Source of the DNA: UBA3824 sp017541145
GTDB taxonomy: Bacteria > Bacteroidota > Bacteroidia > Bacteroidales > UBA3824
Direction of reading: 5' to 3'
NCBI GenBank assembly: GCA_947168365.1
Contig: CAMVLO010000012.1
Coordinates: 1 to 64,000, forward strand
DNA length: 64,000 bases
Shown: positions 45,401 through 53,721 of the stretch, one piece after another
How the letters are laid out: the number at the start of each line of letters is the position of its first letter
How positions within the stretch are numbered: the first letter of the stretch is position 1
Notes under the pieces: model-generated
Seen by the model: only the letters and a program-made list of their open reading frames with translations
What the model was told of the DNA's origin: nothing
Databases searched by the model: none
Translations under genes and position numbers: made by a program

Positions 45401-48400
45401 AATGATTCAAATACTGGATAATCAAATGTATAGCCTTTGTCTTCAGACCATACAACAGATTCTACCATATTGCCTTCAAAATTATTGAAACTTACTTTTT
45501 CTTCACCAAAATATTTGTATTGTGCTTTTCCTAAGAAATTACTTTGGAGTACTTCTATTTGAGGAGTATATCTTAGCGTAAATACTTGTTTTTGATTATA
45601 CATTACAGTATCATTTTCTTCTGATACTTCAGGTATCATCAATATAACGCTACCTTTTAGATTTAATATGCTATTATTACCTTCTATTTGGTCTGCGTTA
45701 TGACAAGTTCCTGCATAAATATTTAGCTTATACTCTTCAGGCAAGAGATATGCAACAAATTCACCCGTTTGTTTATCAGGATAAATTTTTACAGTTTTTG
45801 TGTCGTATTCAACTTTTGTTGAATTTTCTTTCACAAAATGAGGATATATTTTTTCGTATTTATCATTTGTCAAATTATAATCTTTGCCTTCGGTTGCAAG
45901 ACATGTGAGTGTTATTGTCAATTCGTCCGATAGATTATTTTTACTTAATGAGAATCCAACAGGTAACTCTGATTGAATACTACCTCCACATATTCTACCT
46001 ACATATTTAACAAATGTACTATCGTGAAGTTTTAAACCAGATAGAATATCTTGATAATTTAAATCGTTGCCTTTGCTATCAATAAATCTTCCTTCATTTG
46101 CAAAGGTATGTCCATTCATATAACATTTTACTTCGTGAACTCCAACAGGTACATTTATCTTAAATTGTCCATTTTCATCTGTTGTAATAGCCATACCATA
46201 TTTATCCATAGCAAGAGCACCGTCAACTTTGAAGGATACGCCTTTTACAGGTGTTGTACCTCCATAATATACAACAGTTCCGCTAACTTCAAAACTTGAT
46301 TTGTCAACAAAATTGATGGTATAATTTGTAGAATTTTCACTTAAATACCTTACTTCGTTTGTCGGGCTAAATTCGTGAGTACCTTTTCTCGGAATCAAAG
46401 TATACGCTGTACCGTTTCCGATAAAAGGAACACCTCTCAAAGAATAGTGTCCTGTATTATCAGTAATTGCTTTGTACCACAATTGATTTTGTGTAGGTGT
46501 TTGTTCTGATGTAAAAATACCTGTGGTTGTTGCATCATTTTTGTTGTAATCACTACCAAGATAAGACATATCAAATACTTTATCATCAAAACAATAATTA
46601 AAATTGTAGTAAAGTATTAAATTTTCTTTATCTCCTAAGATATATCTATTATAATCAGAAGCAATTTCGTTTTGACTTAAACTGCGGCTAAAAATTCTAA
46701 CCTCATCTATATAACCTGCAAAATTTTCACCAAATTCGCTTTGATTATTATTTGAAGTAATCGTCGCTCTTTCTTTTAACGAATTGTCCCAATCACCATT
46801 TATAAAGATAAACAAACTATCCTTATTTACACCTGCTGTTATATGTGTAAATTTCGATGTATTGATGTCTGATTCCGATAGAATAGTTTTATTACCCGCA
46901 GTAAATTTAATTTTACCGCCAATATATTCAATTGAATACATTCCGGATTTTTCAAAAATTTTACCTTCTGAAGTTGGTTTTACCCATGCTTGGAATGTAA
47001 ATTCTTTAGTTACATCATTCAAAAACTCATTATTGTTGATTTTGGCAGTTTGTGTGGTTTCTAATGCCAAAGCAGAACTTGGAATATAATCTTTGGTTTC
47101 AACTCTGATTTCTACCGAATCTTCACCTTGATTATTTTCAAATGTTACTTGACCAAAGAAATCACCTGTTTGAGTGCGGAAACCATAAGAGGTTAATGGT
47201 GCGGTTTCTACAATTTGGCTTGCACAACCTGCTTTTCCTGTAACTCGATAACTGTATATTTTCCCAATTAGTGCATTTTGATCACTATAAAGAACCTTGG
47301 ATGCCGATGGCGCACCTTCTACGTTTTCTATCAAATTATATTTTTCGTCAGGCTGACCAAACTCTTTACGCTCTATTGAATAACTATCTAATGCTCCATT
47401 TACAACATCCCATCTTAGGTCTACTCTATCACTATAATAACCAGTAGAAACTTCCAAATTTTCTATATTTCCACTTTCAATAGCCACTATTTTATCTAAA
47501 TCAGGCTGTAAATCTAAAACAACTGGGTTAAATACAGAATAATTTTTACTTCCTGGACTTACATATGCCCAATATTCAAATTCATTACATGCTTTTGTTA
47601 TTAACTCCTCATATTCATAAGACAATATCCAATTATCATAATCGTCTCTTTTGATAGGAATTTCAAATTTTTGTTCTGTTGATTTTGTTATATTTTTTCT
47701 AATAACCACGATTTTAGAATTCTCTGTTAATACCAAAGAATTTGCTTCTTCCTTATCTTGATAATTATCTTTAGAATCAAGATTAATGGTTAATTTAACA
47801 CCATTTATTTTATTGGGATTGTAATTAAATTCTACTAAACCATTTATTACATTAGCATGTTTCATAGATTTATAATGACTAACTTCCGTATATAAATCCC
47901 ATTGCCAAGTCTTGCTTGTTTCGGTACGTCTAATTCTATAATAAATCGGACCATTAATATTTAATTTTCCAGTTTGGTCCACAATAGAATAAGTATTTTT
48001 GTTTGGATCAAATTTTAATACGTTCTTAGGATCAGCAACTTGATCATAAGAAAGAAAAGTATTATCCAGTGAGCGAATTACTTCAAAACCATCACCCGTT
48101 ATTTGTTCATTAGGATGAGTATCGATTGTCCAAGATATTTTAGTAGCTCCGTTCTCTAAATTTTCAAATGTAACATTTTTGGGTTCAGGAAATTGATATG
48201 CTTGTAATACATGTTGATAAGTTTTAACGCACGTTTGATACTCTGATACAACATAATAATATTTAATATACAACGTTTTAGGAGCATTACCAATATGAAA
48301 TTGTATAGTTCCTTGTTTGCCATTATAACGACTCATACTACCCGATGTAGAATAAGTTGTTATCATAATAGGTTCATCTATTTCATATTTGTAGGGACAA

Positions 48401-49695
48401 TTTCCAAAAGCGACAGGGCTTTTAGGGTTAAAATAAGTATTTTCTACTACATCAATTGGCTTATACTCTCTTACAACCAAATATTTTGTAGCAGTATTCA
48501 TAGGAGAATCTTTATTATAGTCAGGGTTACGATATACCTCATCGTCAGAAAAACGCTCATTAATATATTCTAACAACTTATCCTCGTTTTCAATTTCGTC
48601 AATAGATATATTATCCCATTTTTTATAATCATAACATAGTTCAACTGTACCAAAAACATTAACATCTGCGCTTGGGTCGGTGTCATCGGGATTGTCGCCC
48701 TCTGTTGGTTCATCGTTGTTAGGGTCTTCAGGGTTGTTGCCCTCTGTTGGTTCATCGTTGTTAGTGGCATCTGAGTTATCTCCCTCTGTTGATTCACTCT
48801 CGTTATGGTTATCGTCGTTGTCTCCTTCTATCGGGGCTATGTAATTAGGATTTTTTACCAACTTATAAGTTCTATATGTAAAATAATAAGGTACATTACC
48901 ATTTTCTATTGGTTTTGTTGCATCAAAATTTACATTCGATTTTGCTTGTTCGAGAGCTGGTTTAACATAAAAAGGGGTTTCTTCTGCTGCAACTTCACCA
49001 GAATAGTCAAAATAACAACTATTAGAAGCACCTGAATTCGATACTGATACCTCATAAAAACCCGGCTTAGAACTTAATTTTGAAGTAATGGTAGGCACAC
49101 TAAACCTTGGGAAATTTCCTCCATTTATGGTTACATCTTCATGTGTGTCATTACGAGCATTCTTAGCAACTTTAACGTGCCCTGAAAAACTAAACGACTG
49201 TCCTTGATAGTTCATGAGTATATCAGGAGAAAAATACACATATACAGTAGAGGTTGACCAATCTCCAACTGTATTGTAAACGAATCTACCATTAAAAAAT
49301 TTTATATTACCATTTTTTTCTATTCCATAAGCTTTGCATATAATAGAGGGATTTTCAATACGTTGATCTATCCACATATTATCATCATTTTTTTGATCAT
49401 CAGTACCAAAATAAAGAACCGCTCCAAGATTACGTCCTCCTATATTTAACGATAAAGTAACATAATCAAGATAATCATCTCTACCGTCTTGATCATAATA
49501 GTCGAATCTAAATTTTATATAACCTTGATCCAAATGGTTTTCGTAACCATTCCGAAGAGATTCTGTTATTCGGTGTGCCATTGCCGTTTGATTTCCTATT
49601 GCTATCAGAAATAGCGATAGGAAAACCAAAATTTTTAGATATTTCTCATAGATTGGCACGCAAAAATGAGAAAAATAGGTTGTTTTGTTCTCCAT
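39463..49695 (-). CDS. giant T9SS-secreted multidomain protein with LamG domains
   Basis: The 3410-residue protein has a long signal segment (cleavage near 40, TAMAH). Visible parts in order: an N-terminal beta region; three 14-residue acidic repeats (about 290-335); fibronectin-III-like domains (about 500-600, 738-828); a LamG/jellyroll domain (about 867-1030, TKEFTFQAWVKPTS...AGYIDEVRIFSRSLS); a carboxypeptidase-regulatory-like domain (about 1132-1205, GTTPVKGVSFKVDGA); a long middle region with GADADLFIGNSTNVG; an Ig-like segment (about 2270-2315, DVIKVSFNESI); LamG domains 2 and 3 (about 2317-2498, 2525-2717); a second Ig-like segment; the module shared with the next gene (about 2925-3045); and a type IX sorting domain (about 3335-3410, INIFDALGRQVYTSEK...KGLFVVKV). 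It is predicted to be exported by T9SS to the surface and to bind glycans or other cells. Confidence 0.93.
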   Translation of the reverse strand: MENKTTYFSHFCVPIYEKYLKILVFLSLFLIAIGNQTAMAHRITESLRNGYENHLDQGYIKFRFDYYDQDGRDDYLDYVTLSLNIGGRNLGAVLYFGTDDQKNDDNMWIDQRIENPSIICKAYGIEKNGNIKFFNGRFVYNTVGDWSTSTVYVYFSPDILMNYQGQSFSFSGHVKVAKNARNDTHEDVTINGGNFPRFSVPTITSKLSSKPGFYEVSVSNSGASNSCYFDYSGEVAAEETPFYVKPALEQAKSNVNFDATKPIENGNVPYYFTYRTYKLVKNPNYIAPIEGDNDDNHNESESTEGDNSDATNNDEPTEGNNPEDPNNDEPTEGDNPDDTDPSADVNVFGTVELCYDYKKWDNISIDEIENEDKLLEYINERFSDDEVYRNPDYNKDSPMNTATKYLVVREYKPIDVVENTYFNPKSPVAFGNCPYKYEIDEPIMITTYSTSGSMSRYNGKQGTIQFHIGNAPKTLYIKYYYVVSEYQTCVKTYQHVLQAYQFPEPKNVTFENLENGATKISWTIDTHPNEQITGDGFEVIRSLDNTFLSYDQVADPKNVLKFDPNKNTYSIVDQTGKLNINGPIYYRIRRTETSKTWQWDLYTEVSHYKSMKHANVINGLVEFNYNPNKINGVKLTINLDSKDNYQDKEEANSLVLTENSKIVVIRKNITKSTEQKFEIPIKRDDYDNWILSYEYEELITKACNEFEYWAYVSPGSKNYSVFNPVVLDLQPDLDKIVAIESGNIENLEVSTGYYSDRVDLRWDVVNGALDSYSIERKEFGQPDEKYNLIENVEGAPSASKVLYSDQNALIGKIYSYRVTGKAGCASQIVETAPLTSYGFRTQTGDFFGQVTFENNQGEDSVEIRVETKDYIPSSALALETTQTAKINNNEFLNDVTKEFTFQAWVKPTSEGKIFEKSGMYSIEYIGGKIKFTAGNKTILSESDINTSKFTHITAGVNKDSLFIFINGDWDNSLKERATITSNNNQSEFGENFAGYIDEVRIFSRSLSQNEIASDYNRYILGDKENLILYYNFNYCFDDKVFDMSYLGSDYNKNDATTTGIFTSEQTPTQNQLWYKAITDNTGHYSLRGVPFIGNGTAYTLIPRKGTHEFSPTNEVRYLSENSTNYTINFVDKSSFEVSGTVVYYGGTTPVKGVSFKVDGALAMDKYGMAITTDENGQFKINVPVGVHEVKCYMNGHTFANEGRFIDSKGNDLNYQDILSGLKLHDSTFVKYVGRICGGSIQSELPVGFSLSKNNLSDELTITLTCLATEGKDYNLTNDKYEKIYPHFVKENSTKVEYDTKTVKIYPDKQTGEFVAYLLPEEYKLNIYAGTCHNADQIEGNNSILNLKGSVILMIPEVSEENDTVMYNQKQVFTLRYTPQIEVLQSNFLGKAQYKYFGEEKVSFNNFEGNMVESVVWSEDKGYTFDYPVFESLNTYYFTVNAFEEYRHCENSDIFERVPTSDAKVTFTNQLAATGLSEDQMKDYPSTIELDTMGFGLYAFKCGEPELTSGLKTISAKFVYGNSNTSINWDNPLGNPAGQAYVLGSHVNGADFVTAGPIDLIAILRDPPGTNSYSYIEKGTTITKNKQLTVSVINEGDDLMGVGTRTRTSSVNTAGTPATQTGTVTELTDEENKNKHGLYHKEEFHNDYTWSKSVTLTTRYQTSDSPDMVGADADLFIGNSTNVGVGTTNDVVIIPRDEYEQIKSSVIKTYKVTDDYAMIQQEGINLESSFGTVFAYSRRHIAEVVIPQLEEIRNNILIESYGKSKEQLQTLANSSKKAYYYSTVAPEDETFGTDETYQQILPNDKKQYVDTIKSLNQSIDRWLSALERNDKEKIQANNLVKNFSFEGGGSNVEYSMETGVGSTENFYFTIALGYSNDIESDGTFMGVKREFHIQEKAFTEDGYNWTYDEQKTNTIGFVLVDENPDDYFSVDVFHKYADTEEKEKENKDQDSFDEDEVVDELKGTGSTFETFIFRTRGGVSSCPYEGETKADYWKGHENVVIDQATKRLEVPQISIVDGNFREYVPSGDKASFKLSMKNNSEAHKDVYFYVMIDETSNPDGAILAIDGTTIGGQKLQYLVPAGEEVFKTLTVEKGTALNYDDLKLIMLSQCQDDIADTVSFTVHFTPTCTNVELYEPEQGWKYNTELDKAFDVASNDTSYFKTILIDGFDVNYTDFEHIELQYKAGSESKNWTTLISFYADEELCQQQKENGLNVALVKDNLTSIGRLKYDWFFNASDNLYDVRAVSVCKINNEPVYTYSEIASGVKDMYRPRLFGNAEPADGVLDPNDVIKVSFNESILGGYLTQNSFSVTGIRNGAQTNHSTAIELDGKTSYMETEFDRNLKSKGFTIETWFNKYQNQNGVIFSHGVIGNQLELKLNENNTLTLSINGSDYTSKTLLDNGKAIYNDNWYHVALVQSEDGFATVYFNFEPVITNEYVGEYTSNGKFVVGSALNHGNNFNGAIDNARIWTTKLTSGQLQINSNVQLSGSESGLLDYYPMDEGRGNSTSDRARSVDLHLNNCQWVLPKGYAVEFNGNGYLELPAGAAVTTEDNDFTLEFWFKTTSQNGTIIGNGLGDGTDFGGSNGLFNIGFENNTLTINHNGFKHQVPGTYNDGAWHQMVYTLSRSNGRAYIYMDAKLQSYFESDNVDGLQYDKLYAGARVYQKNTITESDDFQIDNYIVGAIDEIKVWKLYKPQTMVEKALNEKNLGNEIGLQLYYPFEYYFTNNIGLEELGEYSLDKTTVNKIDKYNLTFVNSSFTSDHAPLKDAGSVSQLNYTYVYSDDAIVINLTEPADRIENTIVTFTVQNVYDLNGNKMLSPITWTAYINKNQLVWDEDLVELEKGLKEPLEYKTSFSNKGGSIINYQISNLPSWMKVAETTGTINPVSTQNITFVVDQNLGTGVYDQDIYLTNLDTKVTDILSFNITVNGDKPEWKVNPSDYQYNMVIICKMRFNGVFSTDKRDMIAAFHNDTCVGVGYSQYSPEADMWYVMLTVYGNKPQIANYKYRMWCASTGLTYQAEYDKVYSLDIFKNDNYFGTPATPVIFDGKETRYESIHLNKNWNWISFNLTNENLEKGTTAYLGTNFDKNDLIKSLTAQNSYSPTNKEWQGSNLVLDNQHMYMFRASADKDLSISGSLVDIANTPILAKANQWSYISYLPLVVMETEKALADYDAEDNDIIKGIDGFSMYYRNNWIGNLDYMEPGRGYMIFNTSNQDKTFHYSAKTISKNSVENINHKENIYADNMNIIAKADIEDNQTLYAVDSYGKEFKADKVTIGTQNYYFITVGGQSANDISFVVRDNNNQQISDQIIKYQSNKVIGDISAPFLISFDENTTSVDVYPTIVDNLVNINAKNIKHSIQINIFDALGRQVYTSEKIDVENNYQTEINTSNYSKGLFVVKVIIDNKHFIEKFIKK
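48698..48823 (-). repeat. three 42-bp tandem repeats in the giant gene
   Basis: A segment beginning CCCTCTGTTG recurs at 48698, 48740 and 48782, a 42-bp period, with the third copy more diverged. It encodes 14-residue acidic units of the form PTEGNNPEDPNNDE. It is a flexible linker, and a likely site of in-frame copy-number change. Confidence 0.8.
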
Positions 49696-49863
49696 AATAA
49701 ATTAAATTATTAAGTTGTTATTATATATATTTTCTGTGCAATTCAATACTATTTAGTACTTTAACTCTATTTAATATGATTTAACACTAATTTATTTAAA
49801 TTAAACGACAAACTCAAAAAAAGGTTTCAAATTATTTAAACTTTAGAAAAAAATTTAAAAAAA

Positions 49864-49871
49864 CAAAATTA
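49864..49871 (-). promoter_or_regulatory. TAnnTTTG -7 element, candidate promoter of the giant operon
   Basis: TAATTTTG on the minus strand, 168 nt before the ATG at 49695, which would give a leader of about 160 nt, long for this window. The rest of 49696-50060 is very A+T-rich with no gene visible. Confidence 0.35.
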
Positions 49872-50060
49872 TTTCGTAACTCGCATTTTAACGTAGATAC
49901 TTTGCGATGTTAACAATCAACAAAAAAAATCATCTTTTCTCTATATACTTTTCGCGTAAAAAAAAATAATAGACTACACAATTATTTGGAATATACGAAA
50001 GGCGTTTCTTTTTTTTGGGACAACAATATTTTTTTAACTTCCTATCAAAACGCTATCAAC

Positions 50061-50101
50061 AATCAGCTGAATCTTACTTTTTTTATAAGATTCAGCTGAT
50101 T
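50061..50101. repeat. perfect 16-bp hairpin at the end of the YjbR gene
   Basis: AATCAGCTGAATCTTA (50061-50076) and its exact complement (50086-50101) flank a 9-nt T-rich loop and overlap the stop codon of the minus-strand yjbR-like gene. Neither side has a T run after the stem, so it is not a standard terminator. It may protect the mRNA 3' end. Confidence 0.6.
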
Positions 50102-50459
50102 ATAATACATTTTTCAATAATTCGTCTTTCGTTTTCTTCGGAATTTTTTTCCAAACCTCGTCGTAAGAATGTTTTACAAGTTCAAATATCAAACTGTCAC
50201 TAACATCCTCATTGAAACGGATTTGGTTCCAATATTTTTTGTTCCAATGGAACGCTCCTTCTATCGCAGAATACTCGGCACGAAGTTCCAAAGCCTTTTC
50301 GGGATCACATTTCATAGTTGCAATATCGTTGACTGTCATTGAAATACAGGCAAAAATCTTGTTACAAATTCTAAACGTAAGAAGATCCTCATCAAAAGGA
50401 AAATCCTCTGTAACATACGGTAACGAAAGACAATATTCTCTAAATTTTTCTACGTTCAT
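50100..50459 (-). CDS. MmcQ/YjbR-family protein
   Basis: The 119-residue protein belongs to the YjbR/MmcQ double-wing fold family: MNVEKFREYCLSLPYVTEDFPFDED, FRICNKIFACIS, then CDPEKALELRAEY, GAFHWNKKYWNQIRFNED and SYDEVWKKIPKK. Members bind DNA-like ligands in some cases but have no settled role. The ATG at 50459 is preferred over 50501 because the -7 element TAAGTTTG lies at 50490-50483, between the two. Monocistronic. Confidence 0.9.
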   Translation of the reverse strand: MNVEKFREYCLSLPYVTEDFPFDEDLLTFRICNKIFACISMTVNDIATMKCDPEKALELRAEYSAIEGAFHWNKKYWNQIRFNEDVSDSLIFELVKHSYDEVWKKIPKKTKDELLKNVL

Positions 50460-50482
50460 TTGTAAAGATAATTTATTTTCAG

Positions 50483-50490
50483 CAAACTTA
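50483..50490 (-). promoter_or_regulatory. TAnnTTTG -7 element for the YjbR-family gene
   Basis: TAAGTTTG followed by C on the minus strand, 24 nt before the ATG at 50459. It decides the start. Confidence 0.55.
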
Positions 50491-50560
50491 AATATTTTCA
50501 TGAAAAGTTACAAAAAAATGATGTTCAAAAAAAATAGCCACTCATTTTCATAAAATAATT

Positions 50561-50568
50561 TATCTTTG
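50561..50568 (+). promoter_or_regulatory. TAnnTTTG -7 element for the CDF transporter gene
   Basis: TATCTTTG followed by C, 26 nt before the ATG at 50595. Confidence 0.6.
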
Positions 50569-50594
50569 CGACATCAATTCTAAATCATTTTATC

Positions 50595-51518
50595 ATGGAA
50601 CAATCTGACCGTGAAAAGAAAATTTACCGCGTAACACTCAAAGGCAGTGCGGTAAACATGTTTTTGGTGGTAGCAAAATTTGCAGCAGGAATTATAGGAA
50701 GTTCGGCGGCGATGATTGCCGATGCTGTACATTCTTTGTCGGATTTTATAACTGATTTTGTGGTTGTTGCGTTCGTAAAATTAAGTTCAAAACCACAAGA
50801 TTCCGACCACGACTACGGACACGGAAAATACGAAACTCTCGCAACTGCATTTATCGGTATTTTACTGTTTTTTGTAGGTGCTTTGCTGTTTTACAACGGC
50901 ATTTCTAAAATTTACAACGTTGTAAAAGGCGAAATTTTACCTGTCCCCGGAATTGTAGCTTTTATAGTTGCAATCCTAAGTATTGCGCTGAAAGAATGGG
51001 CATACAGATTTACGGTAAAAGTCGGCAAAGAAGTTGATTCACAAGTTGTTATTGCAAACGCATGGCATCATAGGACAGACTCGTTGTCGTCCGTTGCAAC
51101 GGCGGCGGGCGTGGGAATGGCTTTTTTCTTGGGCAACAAATGGACAGTTTTTGATCCGATTGCTGCGGCGCTGGTAAGCATTTTTATAATCAAAACCGCT
51201 TACGATTTAATCAAACAATCTTTTGGAGAACTTTTGGAGCAAAGTCTGCCGCTGGAAATTGAAGACCGTATTGTAAAAATCGCAGAATCAGAGCCCGAAG
51301 TAAGCGATGTTCACGGACTAAAAACTCGCAGAATAGGCAACCGTATCGCAATAGAAATGCACTTCAGACTTCCGGCAAATATATCGCTTTATCATGCTCA
51401 TTGTCATGCTACTAACATCGAACACAAATTAAAACAAGAGTTCGGAAAAAGCACGCATATTTCGATACATTTTGAACCGGAAAAAATTAACGGAGAATAT
51501 TGTTGTCCTGATAACTAA
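50595..51518 (+). CDS. cation diffusion facilitator (CDF) metal exporter
   Basis: The 307-residue inner-membrane protein has six predicted helices (about 15-215) and a cytoplasmic C-terminal domain (about 220-300). The metal-site helices carry MIADAVHSLSDFITD (helix 2) and NAWHHRTDSLSS (helix 5), and DSDHDYGHGKYE lies in the following loop. This is the zinc/iron/manganese efflux pattern. The C terminus ends GEYCCPDN, a possible extra metal-binding Cys pair. The stop is 6 nt from the stop of the convergent gene. Confidence 0.94.
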   Translation: MEQSDREKKIYRVTLKGSAVNMFLVVAKFAAGIIGSSAAMIADAVHSLSDFITDFVVVAFVKLSSKPQDSDHDYGHGKYETLATAFIGILLFFVGALLFYNGISKIYNVVKGEILPVPGIVAFIVAILSIALKEWAYRFTVKVGKEVDSQVVIANAWHHRTDSLSSVATAAGVGMAFFLGNKWTVFDPIAAALVSIFIIKTAYDLIKQSFGELLEQSLPLEIEDRIVKIAESEPEVSDVHGLKTRRIGNRIAIEMHFRLPANISLYHAHCHATNIEHKLKQEFGKSTHISIHFEPEKINGEYCCPDN

Positions 51519-51524
51519 AAAAAG

Positions 51525-53105
51525 TTATTCTTGTTTTACAAATCTTTTACCGTTCCAGATGAACATATCGTTATCAATTTTGAGTCCGTTGTTCTCGGTA
51601 AAAATTGCGGGAGAAGAAGTGTAGATGTTTTCTACTTTGGCTACAGCCGCCGCAATTTCGGGTTCGAGGGTTACTCGCATAAGTGTACCATTTCTAATCT
51701 CATCAAAAACATAACTATAAAAATTGAACGATGTTGGAGTTGCCTCGTCATCAGCTTCATTCGGATTGTTACCTTTTAGCCACGCCACATATTCGTAAAC
51801 CTTAACAGAGCCGTCTATAAGTGGAAAAGATTTAAAGACATGCACATAAGAAGACTCCGCCCCCGGATTGTAAATATTAACTCCGTCCTCGGTCTTATTA
51901 TCCTCATACTCAGAATCCTCACGGTCATCGTAATTTAGTAGCGGATTGTTATCGCCCTCCCTTTTATGTTCCTTAATCAACAAATGCCAAATTTGCTTAT
52001 TTACTTCGGTTTTGTCCTTATAAATTTTAATAAACTGAATTTCATTGTCACGTCCGCAATAAAATTCAATTATAGAGCCATTGTTTTTGATATAAGAATG
52101 ATTCCCATCATGCACATAATTATAAAGATTATCCGCTACTTCAGAATCCAATACACTTCCTACACCTAATGAATTGAACCCACCGGCGAACCAATATTTA
52201 TAACAATAAGTCAAACTATAAACTGTTATAGTGTCAATTTTGCCGTCGTCAGAGAGCGAAATCTTAAACTCTTTTTTGCCATTGTGGTTATAAAACATCG
52301 TATGCCCCACAGTATTGATGTCAAACCCAGGCAATTTATTAGGCGGAATATCTCCCAAACGAATTTCACCTAAACCATTTTCATTAATAAAACCCAATTC
52401 TAAATCATCAGATTCAATAGAATGAAATGTATCACCGTTGAATTTAAAAGATAAAGCAAAATCACTTGAATATTCTCCTGTAATAAAAGTTTTTAAAATT
52501 CCGTCATTAGATATTATGTAATAAACATAATTTGGGTTAAATCTTTTTTTGGCATTTGTAAAATCAGGGTCATCGGGTTTGTAAAACCACAAAGGCTCTA
52601 CATTACAAAAATCATCAAATGAAGGTTTTGGTAAAATTTCTTTATCTTCTACAACTTTGCCATCTATATATGTGTACGCCTTAAACAACATGTAGTCAAT
52701 TCCGCCATCTCCAACAATCGATTCCTCCTCTACACCATAAAATGCAACATATCCGCCACCGTTTTTGGGTAAACAAGTAACACTCTCTACAATTACAGTT
52801 TCTTCATCAACTTCGGACTTCCGAATAAATGTGTGTTTATCTTCTTCATCACGTCCAACAGCCGGTGCAGTTACAGTAGAATCGGGACAAATTTGTTTAT
52901 ATACCAAATAAGCAAAATATTCAGCTGACGTATCAACGGGCTTAGAATCGTGATTAATTACTGTATTTTTTACCTCAATATCTTCATTCGTAATTGACTG
53001 AGAATTATTAGTTGACGAACCGCCACTCGATGCCGACAAAACTATCAACACAGCAACAACGATGCTACACAAAGAATTAATATTTTTAGACTTAATTATA
53101 TTCAT
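51525..53105 (-). CDS. secreted protein of unknown function with altered lipobox
   Basis: The 526-residue product has an N-terminal hydrophobic signal (about 13-26) ending VLSASSGGSSTNNS. This looks like a lipobox followed by the usual Ser/Gly/Asn tether, but the expected Cys is Ser (one base away from TGT), so lipidation should fail and the protein would be periplasmic or secreted. The body is beta-rich with many acidic residues (EGDNNPLLNYDDREDSEYEDNKTED) and ends FIWNGKRFVKQE. No known domain is recognised. It has no close partner; the CDF gene is convergent. Confidence 0.7.
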   Translation of the reverse strand: MNIIKSKNINSLCSIVVAVLIVLSASSGGSSTNNSQSITNEDIEVKNTVINHDSKPVDTSAEYFAYLVYKQICPDSTVTAPAVGRDEEDKHTFIRKSEVDEETVIVESVTCLPKNGGGYVAFYGVEEESIVGDGGIDYMLFKAYTYIDGKVVEDKEILPKPSFDDFCNVEPLWFYKPDDPDFTNAKKRFNPNYVYYIISNDGILKTFITGEYSSDFALSFKFNGDTFHSIESDDLELGFINENGLGEIRLGDIPPNKLPGFDINTVGHTMFYNHNGKKEFKISLSDDGKIDTITVYSLTYCYKYWFAGGFNSLGVGSVLDSEVADNLYNYVHDGNHSYIKNNGSIIEFYCGRDNEIQFIKIYKDKTEVNKQIWHLLIKEHKREGDNNPLLNYDDREDSEYEDNKTEDGVNIYNPGAESSYVHVFKSFPLIDGSVKVYEYVAWLKGNNPNEADDEATPTSFNFYSYVFDEIRNGTLMRVTLEPEIAAAVAKVENIYTSSPAIFTENNGLKIDNDMFIWNGKRFVKQE

Positions 53106-53135
53106 GATTAAAATTTTACAAATAAAATAAAAAAA

Positions 53136-53600
53136 TTAGAATTCAAAATCCAAAGGTTTTTGAAAACCGTCTTTATCTTTAAGACCTGTTACATGACCAA
53201 GATTATTATTCATTGAACCTTTGATATTTTTCAGATAAAACACCTTGAAAATAGGATTGTCAACGTCATCCTTGTAAAGTTGGTTTACAATACTGCTTTT
53301 CTCGATAATCATCTGTTTTACAACTGAATTATCTTCAAAAACCGCCTCAGCACTAAACCTTATCCATTGAGAAAGCATCGGATCTTTTTCAAGTTTAGAA
53401 CCGCAAAGTTCCAAATTCGGGTTCTGTTGTAACTCACTAAAAATTAGTTTTTTACTATTAGTACAAAACCACAGTTTATTATCATAAATTACCATATATT
53501 GCATTGGACGCACCTTGGGTTTTCCGTCTAAACCGATTGTCGCCATAAATTGAAGACCGATACTATCAAGACACTCAGCAAGCATTTCTAACGTTACCAT
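53136..53600 (-). CDS. pyridoxamine 5'-phosphate oxidase-family (flavin-binding) protein
   Basis: The 154-residue protein has the split-barrel flavin fold: MATIGLDGKPKVRPMQYMVIYDNKLWFCTNSKK, then NPNLELCGS and IRFSAEAVFED. Members bind FMN, F420 or heme and act as small reductases; the substrate is unknown. The ATG at 53600 is used; a TTG two codons upstream is the only alternative. The -7 element TACTTTTG is at 53639-53632. Monocistronic. Confidence 0.88.
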   Translation of the reverse strand: MVTLEMLAECLDSIGLQFMATIGLDGKPKVRPMQYMVIYDNKLWFCTNSKKLIFSELQQNPNLELCGSKLEKDPMLSQWIRFSAEAVFEDNSVVKQMIIEKSSIVNQLYKDDVDNPIFKVFYLKNIKGSMNNNLGHVTGLKDKDGFQKPLDFEF

Positions 53601-53631
53601 AAGCAAAATCTATTTATAATATTTTTTTTCG

Positions 53632-53639
53632 CAAAAGTA
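53632..53639 (-). promoter_or_regulatory. TAnnTTTG -7 element for the PPOX-family gene
   Basis: TACTTTTG followed by C on the minus strand, 32 nt before the ATG at 53600. Confidence 0.5.
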
Positions 53640-53721
53640 GAAAATTCTAATCATAAAAAATAAATTATTTTCGTAACATCACCCTCCGATTTCGTACTGT
53701 TTTTCTTGTTTTTATCCTCAG

